Source: CAYOHP01 sp964403795 [NCBI: uncultured bacterium] (lineage in GTDB: Bacteria > Muiribacteriota > UBA6191 > CAZXTJ01). From it: DNA of 50,488 nucleotides. A program made the position numbers and the translations under genes. Under the pieces are notes generated by a model. The model searched no databases. It was not told the DNA's origin and saw only the letters and a program-made list of their open reading frames with translations. This document shows, in pieces, positions 1 through 8,376 of this stretch. How positions within the stretch are numbered: the first letter of the stretch is position 1; every line of letters begins with the position of its first letter. The stretch spans positions 1 to 50,488 of the forward strand of contig CAYOHP010000034.1 of the NCBI GenBank assembly GCA_964403795.1, given 5' to 3'.

Positions 1-48
1 ATGGCGCTCACCTCCGGGCTCTCGGACATGCCAGACACACCGCTGCTT

Positions 49-67
49 CCCCGGGCAGAGCCCGGGG
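49..67 (-). terminator. GC hairpin downstream of the carboxypeptidase gene
   Basis: A perfect 8-bp inverted repeat (CCCCGGGC, AGA loop, GCCCGGGG) lies about 30 nt beyond the minus-strand stop at 99. It is not followed by a T-run on either strand, so it is only a possible terminator. Nothing else is recognisable in bases 1-98. Confidence 0.3.
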
Positions 68-98
68 CGCTCCGGCTGCGCCCGCGTCCTCCCCTTGC

Positions 99-1355
99 TC
101 ACCGGGGCGAGACGGTGTGCTCGACGAAGTAGCGGACGGCAGCCAGGTTGGCGGCGACGATCGCCGGGATCTCCTTCTCGGGCGGCACGAACTGGCGCCC
201 CAGCTCGATGGTGTAGGCCAGCGCCCCGGTGGCCCCGAAGAACCAGTCGGTGAGGTCGCCGCTGGTCCGGTAGAGACCGGAGGACTTCATTGGCTTGTAC
301 TTGGTGAGGGCGCCCATGGCGTCGCCGTGGCGCTTCAGCACGGCCTCTCCGGGCGACACGTCGTAGGTGTATCCCCAGGGCCAGAGCACCAGCTCGCTGT
401 AGGAGTGGAAGGACAGGGCGCTCTGGAACTTCTCGCGCAGCGCCAGATCGCGGACCGCCTGGGTCTCGGGTTCGGAGAAGGCCTCGGGTCCCCGGTAGGT
501 GTCGGACCAGGCCATGCCGCTCGCCCCCGCGCCGCCCCACTGGTAGCCGTAGTTCCGATTGGGATCCACGCCGGTGCCGGTCCATCCCATGGGGCGGCGG
601 TTCTTGCGCCACATCCGCGACTTGGTCTGGCTGTACACGAGCCCGTCGGGATTGACCACCGGGACCACCCAGACCCGCCGCGAGTCGAGCATCGAGGTCA
701 CCCAGGGATCGCTGCCGTAGCCTTCCACCAGCATGCGGATCGCCGCCATGGGGACCTCGACCGAGATCCACTCCCGGGCGTGGTGGAGCCCGGTGATCAG
801 GGTGGCGGGACGCCGGGAGCGCCGGGCGCCGGGGGCGGTGATCTCCACTGCCACCACCCTGCGACCCTCGAGGGTGGTACCGATCGCTTCCTTGCGGATC
901 CGGTCGGGGTGCGCCGCTACCAGGGCGTCGACGGCGGAGTTCACCTCGTCCCAGGTGTGGTAGGCGCCCGCGTCGCTCCGGTCGCGGAAGGCGGCCAGCT
1001 CCTCGTCGAGATCGAGCCGGAGGATCTCGACGGCCTCGATCGATCCGAGCCGCCTTGCCGGGCGACGACGGCCGGACTCCCCGAACAGGTCGCGGGCCTT
1101 CTGGATGCGGCGGAGATCCATGGCCTCGGAGCGAGGCATCACCACTTCGATGGCCCGGCCGGCGCGGGCGCACACGTCCCAGCCGTTGGCGATCGCCTCG
1201 TCGATCAGGGACTCGACCCTGCCGGAGGCGGTGAGCCGGACCAGGGACGGCGGGACGTAGCCGTCGTCCTGGGCCAGGACCGGGGCATGCGGCCAGGCCG
1301 CGGCGAGAGCCAGGGCGGCGACGAGGGTCGAGGGTGCGAGGCGGCGTGCGGGCAC
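99..1355 (-). CDS. Secreted M14 zinc carboxypeptidase
   Basis: The 418-residue protein begins with a signal peptide (residues 1-28, ending PVLAQ) and should be exported. From about residue 130 it is an M14 metallocarboxypeptidase of the carboxypeptidase A/T type, which removes C-terminal residues from peptides. Visible motifs are HHAREWISVE (zinc ligands His and Glu), NPDG, GVDPNRNYGYQW (substrate-binding Asn-Arg), FHSYSELVLWPWG (third zinc ligand His) and TIELG, which carries the general-base Glu. All catalytic residues are present and the length suits a secreted enzyme with a short propeptide. The GTG start at 1355 is preceded by AGAGGA at good spacing. It lies 102 bp downstream of a Ser/Thr kinase gene on the same strand, so co-transcription is likely. 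The substrate cannot be inferred. Confidence 0.93.
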   Translation of the reverse strand: MPARRLAPSTLVAALALAAAWPHAPVLAQDDGYVPPSLVRLTASGRVESLIDEAIANGWDVCARAGRAIEVVMPRSEAMDLRRIQKARDLFGESGRRRPARRLGSIEAVEILRLDLDEELAAFRDRSDAGAYHTWDEVNSAVDALVAAHPDRIRKEAIGTTLEGRRVVAVEITAPGARRSRRPATLITGLHHAREWISVEVPMAAIRMLVEGYGSDPWVTSMLDSRRVWVVPVVNPDGLVYSQTKSRMWRKNRRPMGWTGTGVDPNRNYGYQWGGAGASGMAWSDTYRGPEAFSEPETQAVRDLALREKFQSALSFHSYSELVLWPWGYTYDVSPGEAVLKRHGDAMGALTKYKPMKSSGLYRTSGDLTDWFFGATGALAYTIELGRQFVPPEKEIPAIVAANLAAVRYFVEHTVSPR

Positions 1356-1457
1356 GGGGTTCCTCTCCGCCCGGGTGGCAGGCGGTTCACGGGCTCCATT
1401 GTGGCCGCGGGAGGGCGCCCGGGCAAGGGCGGAGGGCGGCCGGGTCGCCTCCGACCT

Positions 1458-4088
1458 TCAGCGGCCGGCGGGTACCTGCCCCATCGGAGCCCAGCAAGGG
1501 TTCTGGGAGACCACGGTTCCGTCCATGGCCTGGGCGAAGAAGCCCAGGGCTCCTCCCGAGAGTTGGGCACCGCAGGCTCCGCTCCAGCCCCAGACCTGGT
1601 CGACGGTGACCCCGAACACCTTGTGCTGCCAGCGATGGACCAGGCGGGCACCCGTGAGGTCCAGGCCGGACGGGAGCTCGAAGCGGTAGCTCCGGTCGAG
1701 ACCCACTTCCGACTGGAAGGATCCGGCCTGGGACCGGCCGTCCGCCAGTACCAGCTGGACCTGGATCACCTTGTAGATCTCGAGGCGGCGGATGCTGAGC
1801 GTGCACGCGGATGCGGCGGGCGGCGGGATCGGGGCGACGCCCGCGACCTTGGGAGGCGACGGGGGCTCGCCGGGAGAACCCCGGGTCTGGTCGGGATGGT
1901 GCAGCGGCCGGTAGGACCCCGTCGCTCCCGACTCGCCGAGGTCGGGACGCTCCCCCCAGGTGGTCCGGGTCCGGACGTCGTAGCCCGGTCCGGCGTCGTC
2001 TCCGTAGGCCGGTGGCGACTCCTTGGGGAAGATCCTGCGGAAGAGTTCGACGGCACGCTGTTGGACCGCCGGATCCTCCGCCGAGGTCACCGTCTCGGTC
2101 AGGTAGATCCGGGCCTCCTCGGACCTACCGACCTTGACGAGGAGGGGAGCGATCTCGAGGGCGAGCGCGGGATCGTCGGAATCGTCGAGCTCCATCTCCA
2201 GGAGTTCGATCGCCTGTGGGATGTCTCCTCGTCGGGCGAGGTCACGCCATCCGGGCCGTGACGGAGGGGAGGGGTCCGGCGGGGGCGTGAGCGGGATCCG
2301 GCGGATCCCGCCCTTCCCCTCGGGAGGAGGGTCATCGTCGGTAGAGACGGACCGGGTCGGCGGGGGTTCGGATTCCAGGGTGACCAACAGGGTCAGGGGC
2401 TCGTCCTCGTTGACGGGCGGAACCTGGATCTTCTGCTTCCGGTAGCCATGGAGGACCAGGCTCAGTTCCGCGCTCCCGGCCAGCGAGGAACGCGGGATCT
2501 CGCACGGGGTGCGCTCCGGCCAGAGCGAGCCGCTCGCCAGGTAGACCTTGGCCCCGGAGGGTCGGGTCTCGATCCGGATGGGGCCGACGGGTGCGGGCGG
2601 AAGGAAGCCTCCGCCTCCGAACGGACCCTTGGGCGCGGTGGTCGGTCGCGGCGGCTCAGGAGTCGGTTCCGGTGGCAGGGTGGGCAGGACGAAGACGTGG
2701 TTCCCCGAGAAGCGCCGGGTGGCCGCGGTGTGGAGACGGTCGTCGGGATCCGGCGGGACAGGCGTGGCGACCGGAAAGTAGCCGGAAGGTCCGGTCGGAC
2801 CGTGCTCGAGCGATGTGCCCTTGGGATCGACGGGAGGGAAGCCGGTCCAGGTCGGCGAGGGCGGAGGGGGGAAGAAGGGCTCGTCGTCGCTGGGGAGGAG
2901 TCCGTGTTCCTCCAGCTGCCAGCAGACGATCCCGAACGCCAGGAAGGCGATGGCGCCCCGTCTGCGCCAGGGGCTCGGCGGCGGCGGGGGGGGCGGCTCG
3001 GGCTCCCGCTCCGGTTCGGGTCGGACGGTGTCGTCCTTGCCCGGATCTCGCTCTTCGGCCTGGCGCCGGCGGGTGTCGTCGCGGCGGGCTTGGTCGTCGG
3101 GTCCCTTGGAATCCAGGATCTCGGGCCCCGGACGGGATCCTCCCGCCCAGACCGGGGTGACGCCCTTGGCCGCCGATTCGAGACCTTCGACCAGCTGGAG
3201 GACCCGGGTGGGCCGGGCGGAAGGATCCTTGGCCAGGCAGGCGGCGAGGACCTTGGCGACGACCGACCGAACCTCAGGGGGAGCGTCGGGCGGTTCGCAC
3301 GGTTCGGGCTCGGACTCGAGGATCTGGAACTGGGTATTGGGTCCGGGGAAGGGGAGGCGGCCTTCCAGCATCTCGTAGGCCATCACCGCCAGGGCCCAGA
3401 GGTCCATTCCCGGCTTGGGCTTCTTCCCCTGGATCTGCTCCGGGCTCATGTAGGGCGGCGTCCCCATGGAGGCCCCGGGTTCCAGGGGCTTCAGGGTGAT
3501 CCCGGTCCGGGTGAGGGTGTTCTGCACCTCCATGGCGATCCCGAAGTCGATCACCTTGGCCTGGCCGCCCTGTTCGAAGGGGGCCGTGAGCACCACGTTC
3601 CCGGGCTTCACGTCGCGGTGCACCACGCCCTGTTCATGGGCGAAGTCGAGGGCCGCGGCGACCGGGCGCAGCAGGTGGATCGTCTCGGCCAGCGAGAGAT
3701 GGCCGCGGGCCGCCAACAGGGCCTTCAAGCTGGGACCGCCCAGGAGTTCGAGGGCCAGGAAAACGGTGGGCCCGATCGGGCTCTCGAGATCTTCCCCGGC
3801 CTCCAGGACCTTGGCGATCGACGGGTGGTCGACCCGGGCCAGGCGCTGGCTCTCGCGCAGCAGCCGGGTCCGGGCATCGGGATCCTCCGCCAGCTCGGGC
3901 GGGAGGAGCTTCAAGGCCACTTCCTGCCGGCTGGTCTCGTCGAAGGCCCGCCAGACCACGGACATGCCGCCGATCCCGAGGCGGGAGAGGAGGCGATAGC
4001 GCCCGCCCAACACGTCCCCGGCCTCGAGGGCCAGGAGCGTGGGCATGTCGGCGCCCTGCGGGACCCGGCGTCGGCCCGTGGTGGTCAC
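1458..4088 (-). CDS. Membrane-anchored Ser/Thr protein kinase with PEGA domain
   Basis: This 876-residue Hanks-type kinase phosphorylates Ser/Thr in the cytoplasm. The kinase domain covers about residues 25-300: glycine loop RLGIGGMSVVWRA, VALK lysine, HRDVKPGN catalytic loop, DFG and GTPPYMSPEQ, so it should be active. A charged, Pro-rich linker leads to a transmembrane segment at about 373-393. Outside lie a PEGA-like beta domain (about 500-570, RIETRPSGAKVYL), a short TPR-like helical stretch (PQAIELLEMELDD onward) and a C-terminal beta-rich region. The GTG start at 4088 sits only 7 nt after a TACGCT hexamer and lacks a clear Shine-Dalgarno sequence. An internal ATG 14 codons later is an alternative start. 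It heads a probable two-gene unit with the carboxypeptidase. The signal sensed by the outer part is unknown. Confidence 0.93.
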   Translation of the reverse strand: MTTTGRRRVPQGADMPTLLALEAGDVLGGRYRLLSRLGIGGMSVVWRAFDETSRQEVALKLLPPELAEDPDARTRLLRESQRLARVDHPSIAKVLEAGEDLESPIGPTVFLALELLGGPSLKALLAARGHLSLAETIHLLRPVAAALDFAHEQGVVHRDVKPGNVVLTAPFEQGGQAKVIDFGIAMEVQNTLTRTGITLKPLEPGASMGTPPYMSPEQIQGKKPKPGMDLWALAVMAYEMLEGRLPFPGPNTQFQILESEPEPCEPPDAPPEVRSVVAKVLAACLAKDPSARPTRVLQLVEGLESAAKGVTPVWAGGSRPGPEILDSKGPDDQARRDDTRRRQAEERDPGKDDTVRPEPEREPEPPPPPPPSPWRRRGAIAFLAFGIVCWQLEEHGLLPSDDEPFFPPPPSPTWTGFPPVDPKGTSLEHGPTGPSGYFPVATPVPPDPDDRLHTAATRRFSGNHVFVLPTLPPEPTPEPPRPTTAPKGPFGGGGFLPPAPVGPIRIETRPSGAKVYLASGSLWPERTPCEIPRSSLAGSAELSLVLHGYRKQKIQVPPVNEDEPLTLLVTLESEPPPTRSVSTDDDPPPEGKGGIRRIPLTPPPDPSPPSRPGWRDLARRGDIPQAIELLEMELDDSDDPALALEIAPLLVKVGRSEEARIYLTETVTSAEDPAVQQRAVELFRRIFPKESPPAYGDDAGPGYDVRTRTTWGERPDLGESGATGSYRPLHHPDQTRGSPGEPPSPPKVAGVAPIPPPAASACTLSIRRLEIYKVIQVQLVLADGRSQAGSFQSEVGLDRSYRFELPSGLDLTGARLVHRWQHKVFGVTVDQVWGWSGACGAQLSGGALGFFAQAMDGTVVSQNPCWAPMGQVPAGR

Positions 4089-4095
4089 GGTCCGG

Positions 4096-4101
4096 AGCGT
4101 A
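4096..4101 (-). promoter_or_regulatory. Putative -10 element TACGCT before the PEGA kinase
   Basis: TACGCT is preceded by TGA, giving an extended -10 look (TGATACGCT), 7 nt before the GTG start. A transcript started here would be leaderless or nearly so. No convincing -35 is visible. Confidence 0.45.
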
Positions 4102-4143
4102 TCACGCAGGCAGGCGGTGGCCGACCGGGCGCACGGGAATCGC

Positions 4144-4182
4144 GGGGAAAGAAGAACCGGCCCCCTTCGCGGGAGCCGGTTC
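4144..4182 (-). terminator. Intrinsic terminator of the exported-protein operon
   Basis: An 8-bp stem (GAACCGGC at 4154-4161 with GCCGGTTC at 4175-4182, and CCC/GGG pairing inside the loop) is followed on the minus strand by TTCTTTCC. It lies about 170 bp beyond the stop of the gene ending at 4352. The stretch between 4183 and 4351 has a small CGGGTC-CTTA-GACCCG hairpin (4245-4260) and no gene that I can support. Confidence 0.65.
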
Positions 4183-4351
4183 CACAGCTTTACGTCCTAC
4201 GGTTCGCGGACGGGTCTACTTCTTCGTCCTCGGCACTCGCGGCCCGGGTCCTTAGACCCGACCTCCGACCCGTCCACACCCCACTACGTCGAAGGCGCGC
4301 CCAGGTTGCGCAACGATTCGAGGCAAGGACCGAGGGTGGGGGCTCAGGCTC

Positions 4352-6322
4352 TCAGCGCCCGGAACGGGCCGAGCGGAGCTGCTGATCGATCTGGGCGATC
4401 TGCTGCTGGAGCTGGGCGGCGGTCCGGCGATCGCCCCGGATGGTGGCCTCACGGAACTCCGAGTAGAGCCGGTCCCGCTCCTGCTTCAGTCCGTAGGCGC
4501 CGTCCGGCTTGGGATAGGCCGGTTGCATGGGTGCCTGGCCGGGCCCCGACCCCGCGTAGCCGGGAGAGCCACCGTACTGGCCGGGATAGGCCTGATCGGG
4601 CGAGCCCCCGCCGTAGGCCGGACCGGTCCCCTGGTATGCCTGGTCGTAGCTGTAGGACTCGGAGGGGACCGAGGCCCAGTTGCGGACCACGTTCAGCAGG
4701 TAGTCCGCCACGAAGTGACCGAGCATACCGCCGAGGATCGCACCCACCGGTCCGAAGGCCCCGCCCAGGATGGCGCCGATGGTGGCACCGACCGTGGTGG
4801 CCCCGAGCTGCATCCAATCGGTGTTGGCCAGGTTCCCGGAGCCGACCTGCCAGCCCACCGCAGCGCCGCCGATGGCGGCGAAGGTGCGGAGGAAGGCACC
4901 GCCGGGGATCGCCGACGAGATGCCCGAGACCAGGGCGGAGGCCGCCATCGAGCCCACGAAGGAGCCGGCGGTCCCGGTCCAGAAGCGGGTGTCCCGGAGA
5001 TCCTGGGTGGCGTAGCCCCAATCGACCCGACCGGTCTGGCGCCAGCTCTCGATGGCCCGGGAGGTGACGGCCACCCCGGCCGAGAAGGCGGCCCACTTAG
5101 CGGCCGAGGCCCCGAGCTGACGGGCCCGAGCGGCCCAATGGCCCTGGTGGGTCTCCTTGTACTGGGCGATCTCGCCGTCGAGCTTGGTCTTCTGTCCCTG
5201 GATCCGCTCGCCGGTGCGGGAGAGGACCTCGCCGGTCTTGGTCCCGGCGGTCTCCTGGGCCCGGAGACGGAGATCGGTGGCAGTCTGTTCGACCTGGGTC
5301 CGGGCCTGCCGCTGGACGGCCATCGACTGGGCCGCGTTCTCGGTCTGGGCGCTGCGGACGAAGCCCTGGCCCTGCTGGACGTTGACCGGGATGTCGGTCC
5401 GCACGGTCTGGATCGGCTGGCCCTGGGCGATGTAGCCGCCGTTGGCCTGACGGACCATGTTGACCTGGTGGAGCTCGTAGTGGCCGGCGCCGGTGGCGCC
5501 CTGGGCGCCCTGGCCCCGGGGGACCGCGATCCATCGGGTGTAGCTGGCGGGATCCCCGGGGGGGACGCCCGGCTGGGTCTGGAGTCCGATCGCCCCGGTG
5601 GCGCCGGCCCGGGCCTGGGTGGGCAGGGCTTCCCGGGCGGCCCGGGCCGCCTCCCCGAACTGGGTGGCGCTGCTGCCGGCGTCCATGAGGCGCTGGCCGC
5701 TGTTGCCGATGGCCCGGGAGGCGACGATCCGGCCGCCCTGGCCGGCCAGCCCGGCGACCTCGGAGCCGGTGATCCGGCCCGGGTTGGTGATGGCCCCGGT
5801 GGCGGGATTGACGCGGGGCAGGATGGGGGCCGCCGCCAGGCCGGTGACGCCGGCCAGGGTCCCGATGTTCTGGCGGACGATCTCGTCGCGGGTGTTGCGG
5901 GCCACCTCCTGGTGCCGGCTCATCCGCTGCATCTGGGCCTGGAGGCGTTCCCCGGCCCGGCGCAGGTGCTCCTGGTTGGTGCGGTTCCAGTCCTCGAACT
6001 TCTGCACCTGGCTGTTCACATGCTGGCGCCAGCGGGCCGGATCCTCGCCCTGGGGAGGCGGATAGGACTGCATCTGGCGCCAGTACTCGAGGTGCTTGCG
6101 GTACTGCTCGTCCCGCTCCCGGGCCGCCTGGTTCTGGCGCTCGATCTCCTGGGTGAGGTTGAGGTCGGAGTGGAACTCCGAGATATAGGCCTGGCGCTCG
6201 GCATCGGTCCGGAATTCGGTGGGGAAGGCGAGGTCCTGGGCACGGGCGAGGGGGACACAAAGCTCGGCCGCGAACAGGGCGAGTACCGCCCGTGCCGTCC
6301 GACGCACCCAGGTCTTCTCCAC
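4352..6322 (-). CDS. Exported glycine-zipper protein, paralogue A (unknown family)
   Basis: I do not recognise the family of this 656-residue protein. It has a signal peptide (about residues 1-28, ending PLARAQ), then a charged helical region rich in Gln, Arg and Glu (about 35-150), likely coiled coil. A Gly/Ala/Val-rich middle part follows. At about 425-550 there is a strongly hydrophobic glycine-zipper core containing AAIGGAAVGWQVGSGNL. A Tyr/Gly/Pro-rich segment and a short C-terminal coiled coil (QLQQQIAQIDQQL) end the protein. The core is clearly homologous to the protein encoded just upstream at 6415-8349. The GTG start has an AGGAG ribosome-binding site 3-4 nt upstream. It is the last gene of a three-gene operon and is followed by a terminator. 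A membrane-inserting or channel-like role is possible from the glycine zipper but is only inference. Confidence 0.85.
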   Translation of the reverse strand: MEKTWVRRTARAVLALFAAELCVPLARAQDLAFPTEFRTDAERQAYISEFHSDLNLTQEIERQNQAARERDEQYRKHLEYWRQMQSYPPPQGEDPARWRQHVNSQVQKFEDWNRTNQEHLRRAGERLQAQMQRMSRHQEVARNTRDEIVRQNIGTLAGVTGLAAAPILPRVNPATGAITNPGRITGSEVAGLAGQGGRIVASRAIGNSGQRLMDAGSSATQFGEAARAAREALPTQARAGATGAIGLQTQPGVPPGDPASYTRWIAVPRGQGAQGATGAGHYELHQVNMVRQANGGYIAQGQPIQTVRTDIPVNVQQGQGFVRSAQTENAAQSMAVQRQARTQVEQTATDLRLRAQETAGTKTGEVLSRTGERIQGQKTKLDGEIAQYKETHQGHWAARARQLGASAAKWAAFSAGVAVTSRAIESWRQTGRVDWGYATQDLRDTRFWTGTAGSFVGSMAASALVSGISSAIPGGAFLRTFAAIGGAAVGWQVGSGNLANTDWMQLGATTVGATIGAILGGAFGPVGAILGGMLGHFVADYLLNVVRNWASVPSESYSYDQAYQGTGPAYGGGSPDQAYPGQYGGSPGYAGSGPGQAPMQPAYPKPDGAYGLKQERDRLYSEFREATIRGDRRTAAQLQQQIAQIDQQLRSARSGR

Positions 6323-6414
6323 CGACTCCTGCCCTCCGACTGCCGGACCCTCGTGGAGGCCGGTCTATAGGACTCTACGGACCCGGACCCGCCGGGGTTG
6401 CATGCCGCAGCCGT

Positions 6415-8349
6415 CTACCAGGCGGCTACCCCGTCCGCCGAGACCAGCTCGCCGCTCGGTCCTCCCGAGGCGGCTCGCAGGGATTCGAGCTTCTTGTAGA
6501 GAGTGTCGTACTCGTCGTGCAGCGCCCGGATCCGGATCCTGGGGGCGTCGGTCGAGGCAGGGTCCCGCATGAGGGATTCGATCTGGCTGTAGATCTCGCT
6601 CATGCGGGCCCGGATGGTGGCGGGATCCTCCCCCGTGGGGGGAAGGGGGCCGTCCGGTGCCCGCGGCGGCGCGCCCGCGTAGGGCGCGGTATCCCCGTCG
6701 AGGTCCACCACCTGGCGGTCCTCGGGCGCGTAGGCGGTAGCGCCCTGCTCCAGCCAGCTGCGGATCTTGCCCAGCGCCCAGGTCGCGAGGAAGTGTCCTG
6801 CCAGACCGCCGAGGAAGGCCCCGATCGGCCCTCCGATGGCGCTCCCGAGCAGGGTGCCCAGGGTCGATCCCAGGGTGCTCGCCCCCAGCTCGGCCCAGTC
6901 GGTGTGCCTCAGGTTCCCGGATCCGATCTGCCAGCCCACCGCGGCCCCGCCGATGGCAGCCAGGGTCTTCAGGAAGCCTCCCCCCGGGATGATGGCCGAG
7001 GCCAGCATCGAGAGCCCGAAGCTGCCTGCGGTTCCGCCCCAGAACTCCGGGGTCTTCAGGGGAGCGACCGCGTCCTTCCAGTCGATCGACCGGATGTCCC
7101 AGTTGTTGGCCCGGAGCTGGTCGAAGGCCCGCATGCCCACGGTGAGGGCGGTGGAGAAGAGGGCCCACTTGGCGGCTGACTTGACCAGGTTCCCGACCGC
7201 GCTCCCGCCGGCCTTGGGGGGCTTCTCGGCGGCCTTGATGTCCTTGTCGAGCGCCTTCTGCTGGCCCTCGAGGTTCTTGATCTCGGCCTGGATGCTCTTC
7301 TTGGCCTGCCCGCTCGATCCCTTGAGCTGGCCGCGGAGCTCCTGGAGGCTGGTGGAGAGATTGTCCTTGGCCGTGTACATCTGGCGCAGCGAGTCGGCTC
7401 GCTGCCAGGCCGCCTCGTTGCGCACCAGGGGGGCCTTGCGGCCGCCTTCCCCCTTGACCGCCGCCTGCTCCCGGAGGTCGACCACCCGGTCGCCGCGCTT
7501 CAACTGGATGGTGCCCTTGTTCGAGATGTCGGTGCGCCACTCGGGAAGGCTGCCGACCCGGGTCCCGGTACCGGCCGAGGAGCCCGTTCCTGGGGCCGCG
7601 GAGGCTCGGGCCCCCGCGGCTCCCGAGGTCCCGCTGGCGGTGGCCGCGGTGGCCCCGGTGGTTCCCGCGCCGCCGGCGCTCCCGGTCGCTGCGGGAGCGC
7701 CCGTCGCCCCGGTGGCAGGGGCCGCAGGAGCCGAGACCGAGGCGGCCGGCGGAGGCCTGGGGTTGGGCAGACCGCCTCCCGCCACGCTGCCCCGGGCCAC
7801 CACCCTGGGGGCAGGAGTCCCGCCCCCGAGAGACCCGAAGGCGGGCCGGGCGGTGAGCGGGATGCCGGCGATCCCGGCGATCCCCACCAGGCTTCCCAGG
7901 GCCTGCTTCAGCTGGTCGTCGCTCGAGGTCGCGATGTAGCGGCGGTCCTTCTCGAGCTGCTCGTAGACCGACCCCAGGTTCTGCTGGTAGCGGACCACCG
8001 CCTCCTCGTTCTTGCGGAGGTAGTCGTCGAGCCAGCGGATCTTGGCGGAGCGTTCCTCGTACCACTTCTCGAGGTCGGCCCCGGCCGGCGGTTCCTCGGA
8101 CCGGAGCCGGTCGATGGTCGCCTCGATCTGCTGGCGGCGGAACCTCGACTCCTTCCACATCTGCTCCAGATCGGTGCGCAGCGAGGCACGGCTCTGGACG
8201 TCGGCGATGTAGCCGGACCGGGTGGCCCCGGACGGGAAGGCCTCGGCGGCCTGGGCCAGGGGCACGGCCAGGGTCGATAGGTGCAGCGCGGCGAGACCTG
8301 CCGCGATGCGGCGGCGGACGCCGGGGGACAGGGCGCGCCGGTTAGCCAT
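6415..8349 (-). CDS. Exported glycine-zipper protein, paralogue B (unknown family)
   Basis: This 644-residue protein has the same plan as its downstream neighbour: signal peptide (residues 1-35, ending AQAAEA), a long charged helical region (about 40-150), a low-complexity Ala/Gly/Thr/Pro linker (about 190-265), more coiled coil, then the hydrophobic glycine-zipper core (about 405-533). Shared landmarks with paralogue A are SAAKWALFS, GGTAGSF, AAIGGAAVGWQIGSGNL and the alternating Gly repeat after TDW. The C-terminal 100 residues are again helical and charged. It starts 27 bp after the stop of the preceding gene and 92 bp before the next, so one mRNA is likely. I cannot assign a function. Export and tandem duplication suggest an envelope or extracellular structural role. 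Confidence 0.85.
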   Translation of the reverse strand: MANRRALSPGVRRRIAAGLAALHLSTLAVPLAQAAEAFPSGATRSGYIADVQSRASLRTDLEQMWKESRFRRQQIEATIDRLRSEEPPAGADLEKWYEERSAKIRWLDDYLRKNEEAVVRYQQNLGSVYEQLEKDRRYIATSSDDQLKQALGSLVGIAGIAGIPLTARPAFGSLGGGTPAPRVVARGSVAGGGLPNPRPPPAASVSAPAAPATGATGAPAATGSAGGAGTTGATAATASGTSGAAGARASAAPGTGSSAGTGTRVGSLPEWRTDISNKGTIQLKRGDRVVDLREQAAVKGEGGRKAPLVRNEAAWQRADSLRQMYTAKDNLSTSLQELRGQLKGSSGQAKKSIQAEIKNLEGQQKALDKDIKAAEKPPKAGGSAVGNLVKSAAKWALFSTALTVGMRAFDQLRANNWDIRSIDWKDAVAPLKTPEFWGGTAGSFGLSMLASAIIPGGGFLKTLAAIGGAAVGWQIGSGNLRHTDWAELGASTLGSTLGTLLGSAIGGPIGAFLGGLAGHFLATWALGKIRSWLEQGATAYAPEDRQVVDLDGDTAPYAGAPPRAPDGPLPPTGEDPATIRARMSEIYSQIESLMRDPASTDAPRIRIRALHDEYDTLYKKLESLRAASGGPSGELVSADGVAAW

Positions 8350-8366
8350 GGTCGATCCCTACTACG

Positions 8367-8372
8367 AGGATA
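8367..8372 (-). promoter_or_regulatory. Possible internal -10 element TATCCT
   Basis: TATCCT lies 17 nt before the ATG of paralogue B, in the short gap after the preceding gene. It resembles the TANNNT hexamers found before other genes here, but position within an operon makes it uncertain. Confidence 0.25.
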
Positions 8373-8376
8373 GGCC

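Noticed and set aside
1-29. Possible minus-strand gene start (MSESPEVSA) leaving the window
   Set aside because: Only nine codons are visible, with no ribosome-binding site or TANNNT element before the ATG.
117-2261. Long plus-strand frame opposite the carboxypeptidase and kinase
   Set aside because: Antisense shadow of two proteins with full catalytic motifs.
4183-4351. tRNA or small RNA gene in the gap after the exported-protein operon
   Set aside because: A small hairpin and a GATTCGA stretch are present but no cloverleaf or acceptor stem can be drawn.
7580-7790. Collagen-like Gly-X-X repeats in paralogue B
   Set aside because: A few GAT/GAP/GTT-type triplets occur but the period breaks quickly and Pro is scarce; it is an Ala/Gly/Thr-rich linker.
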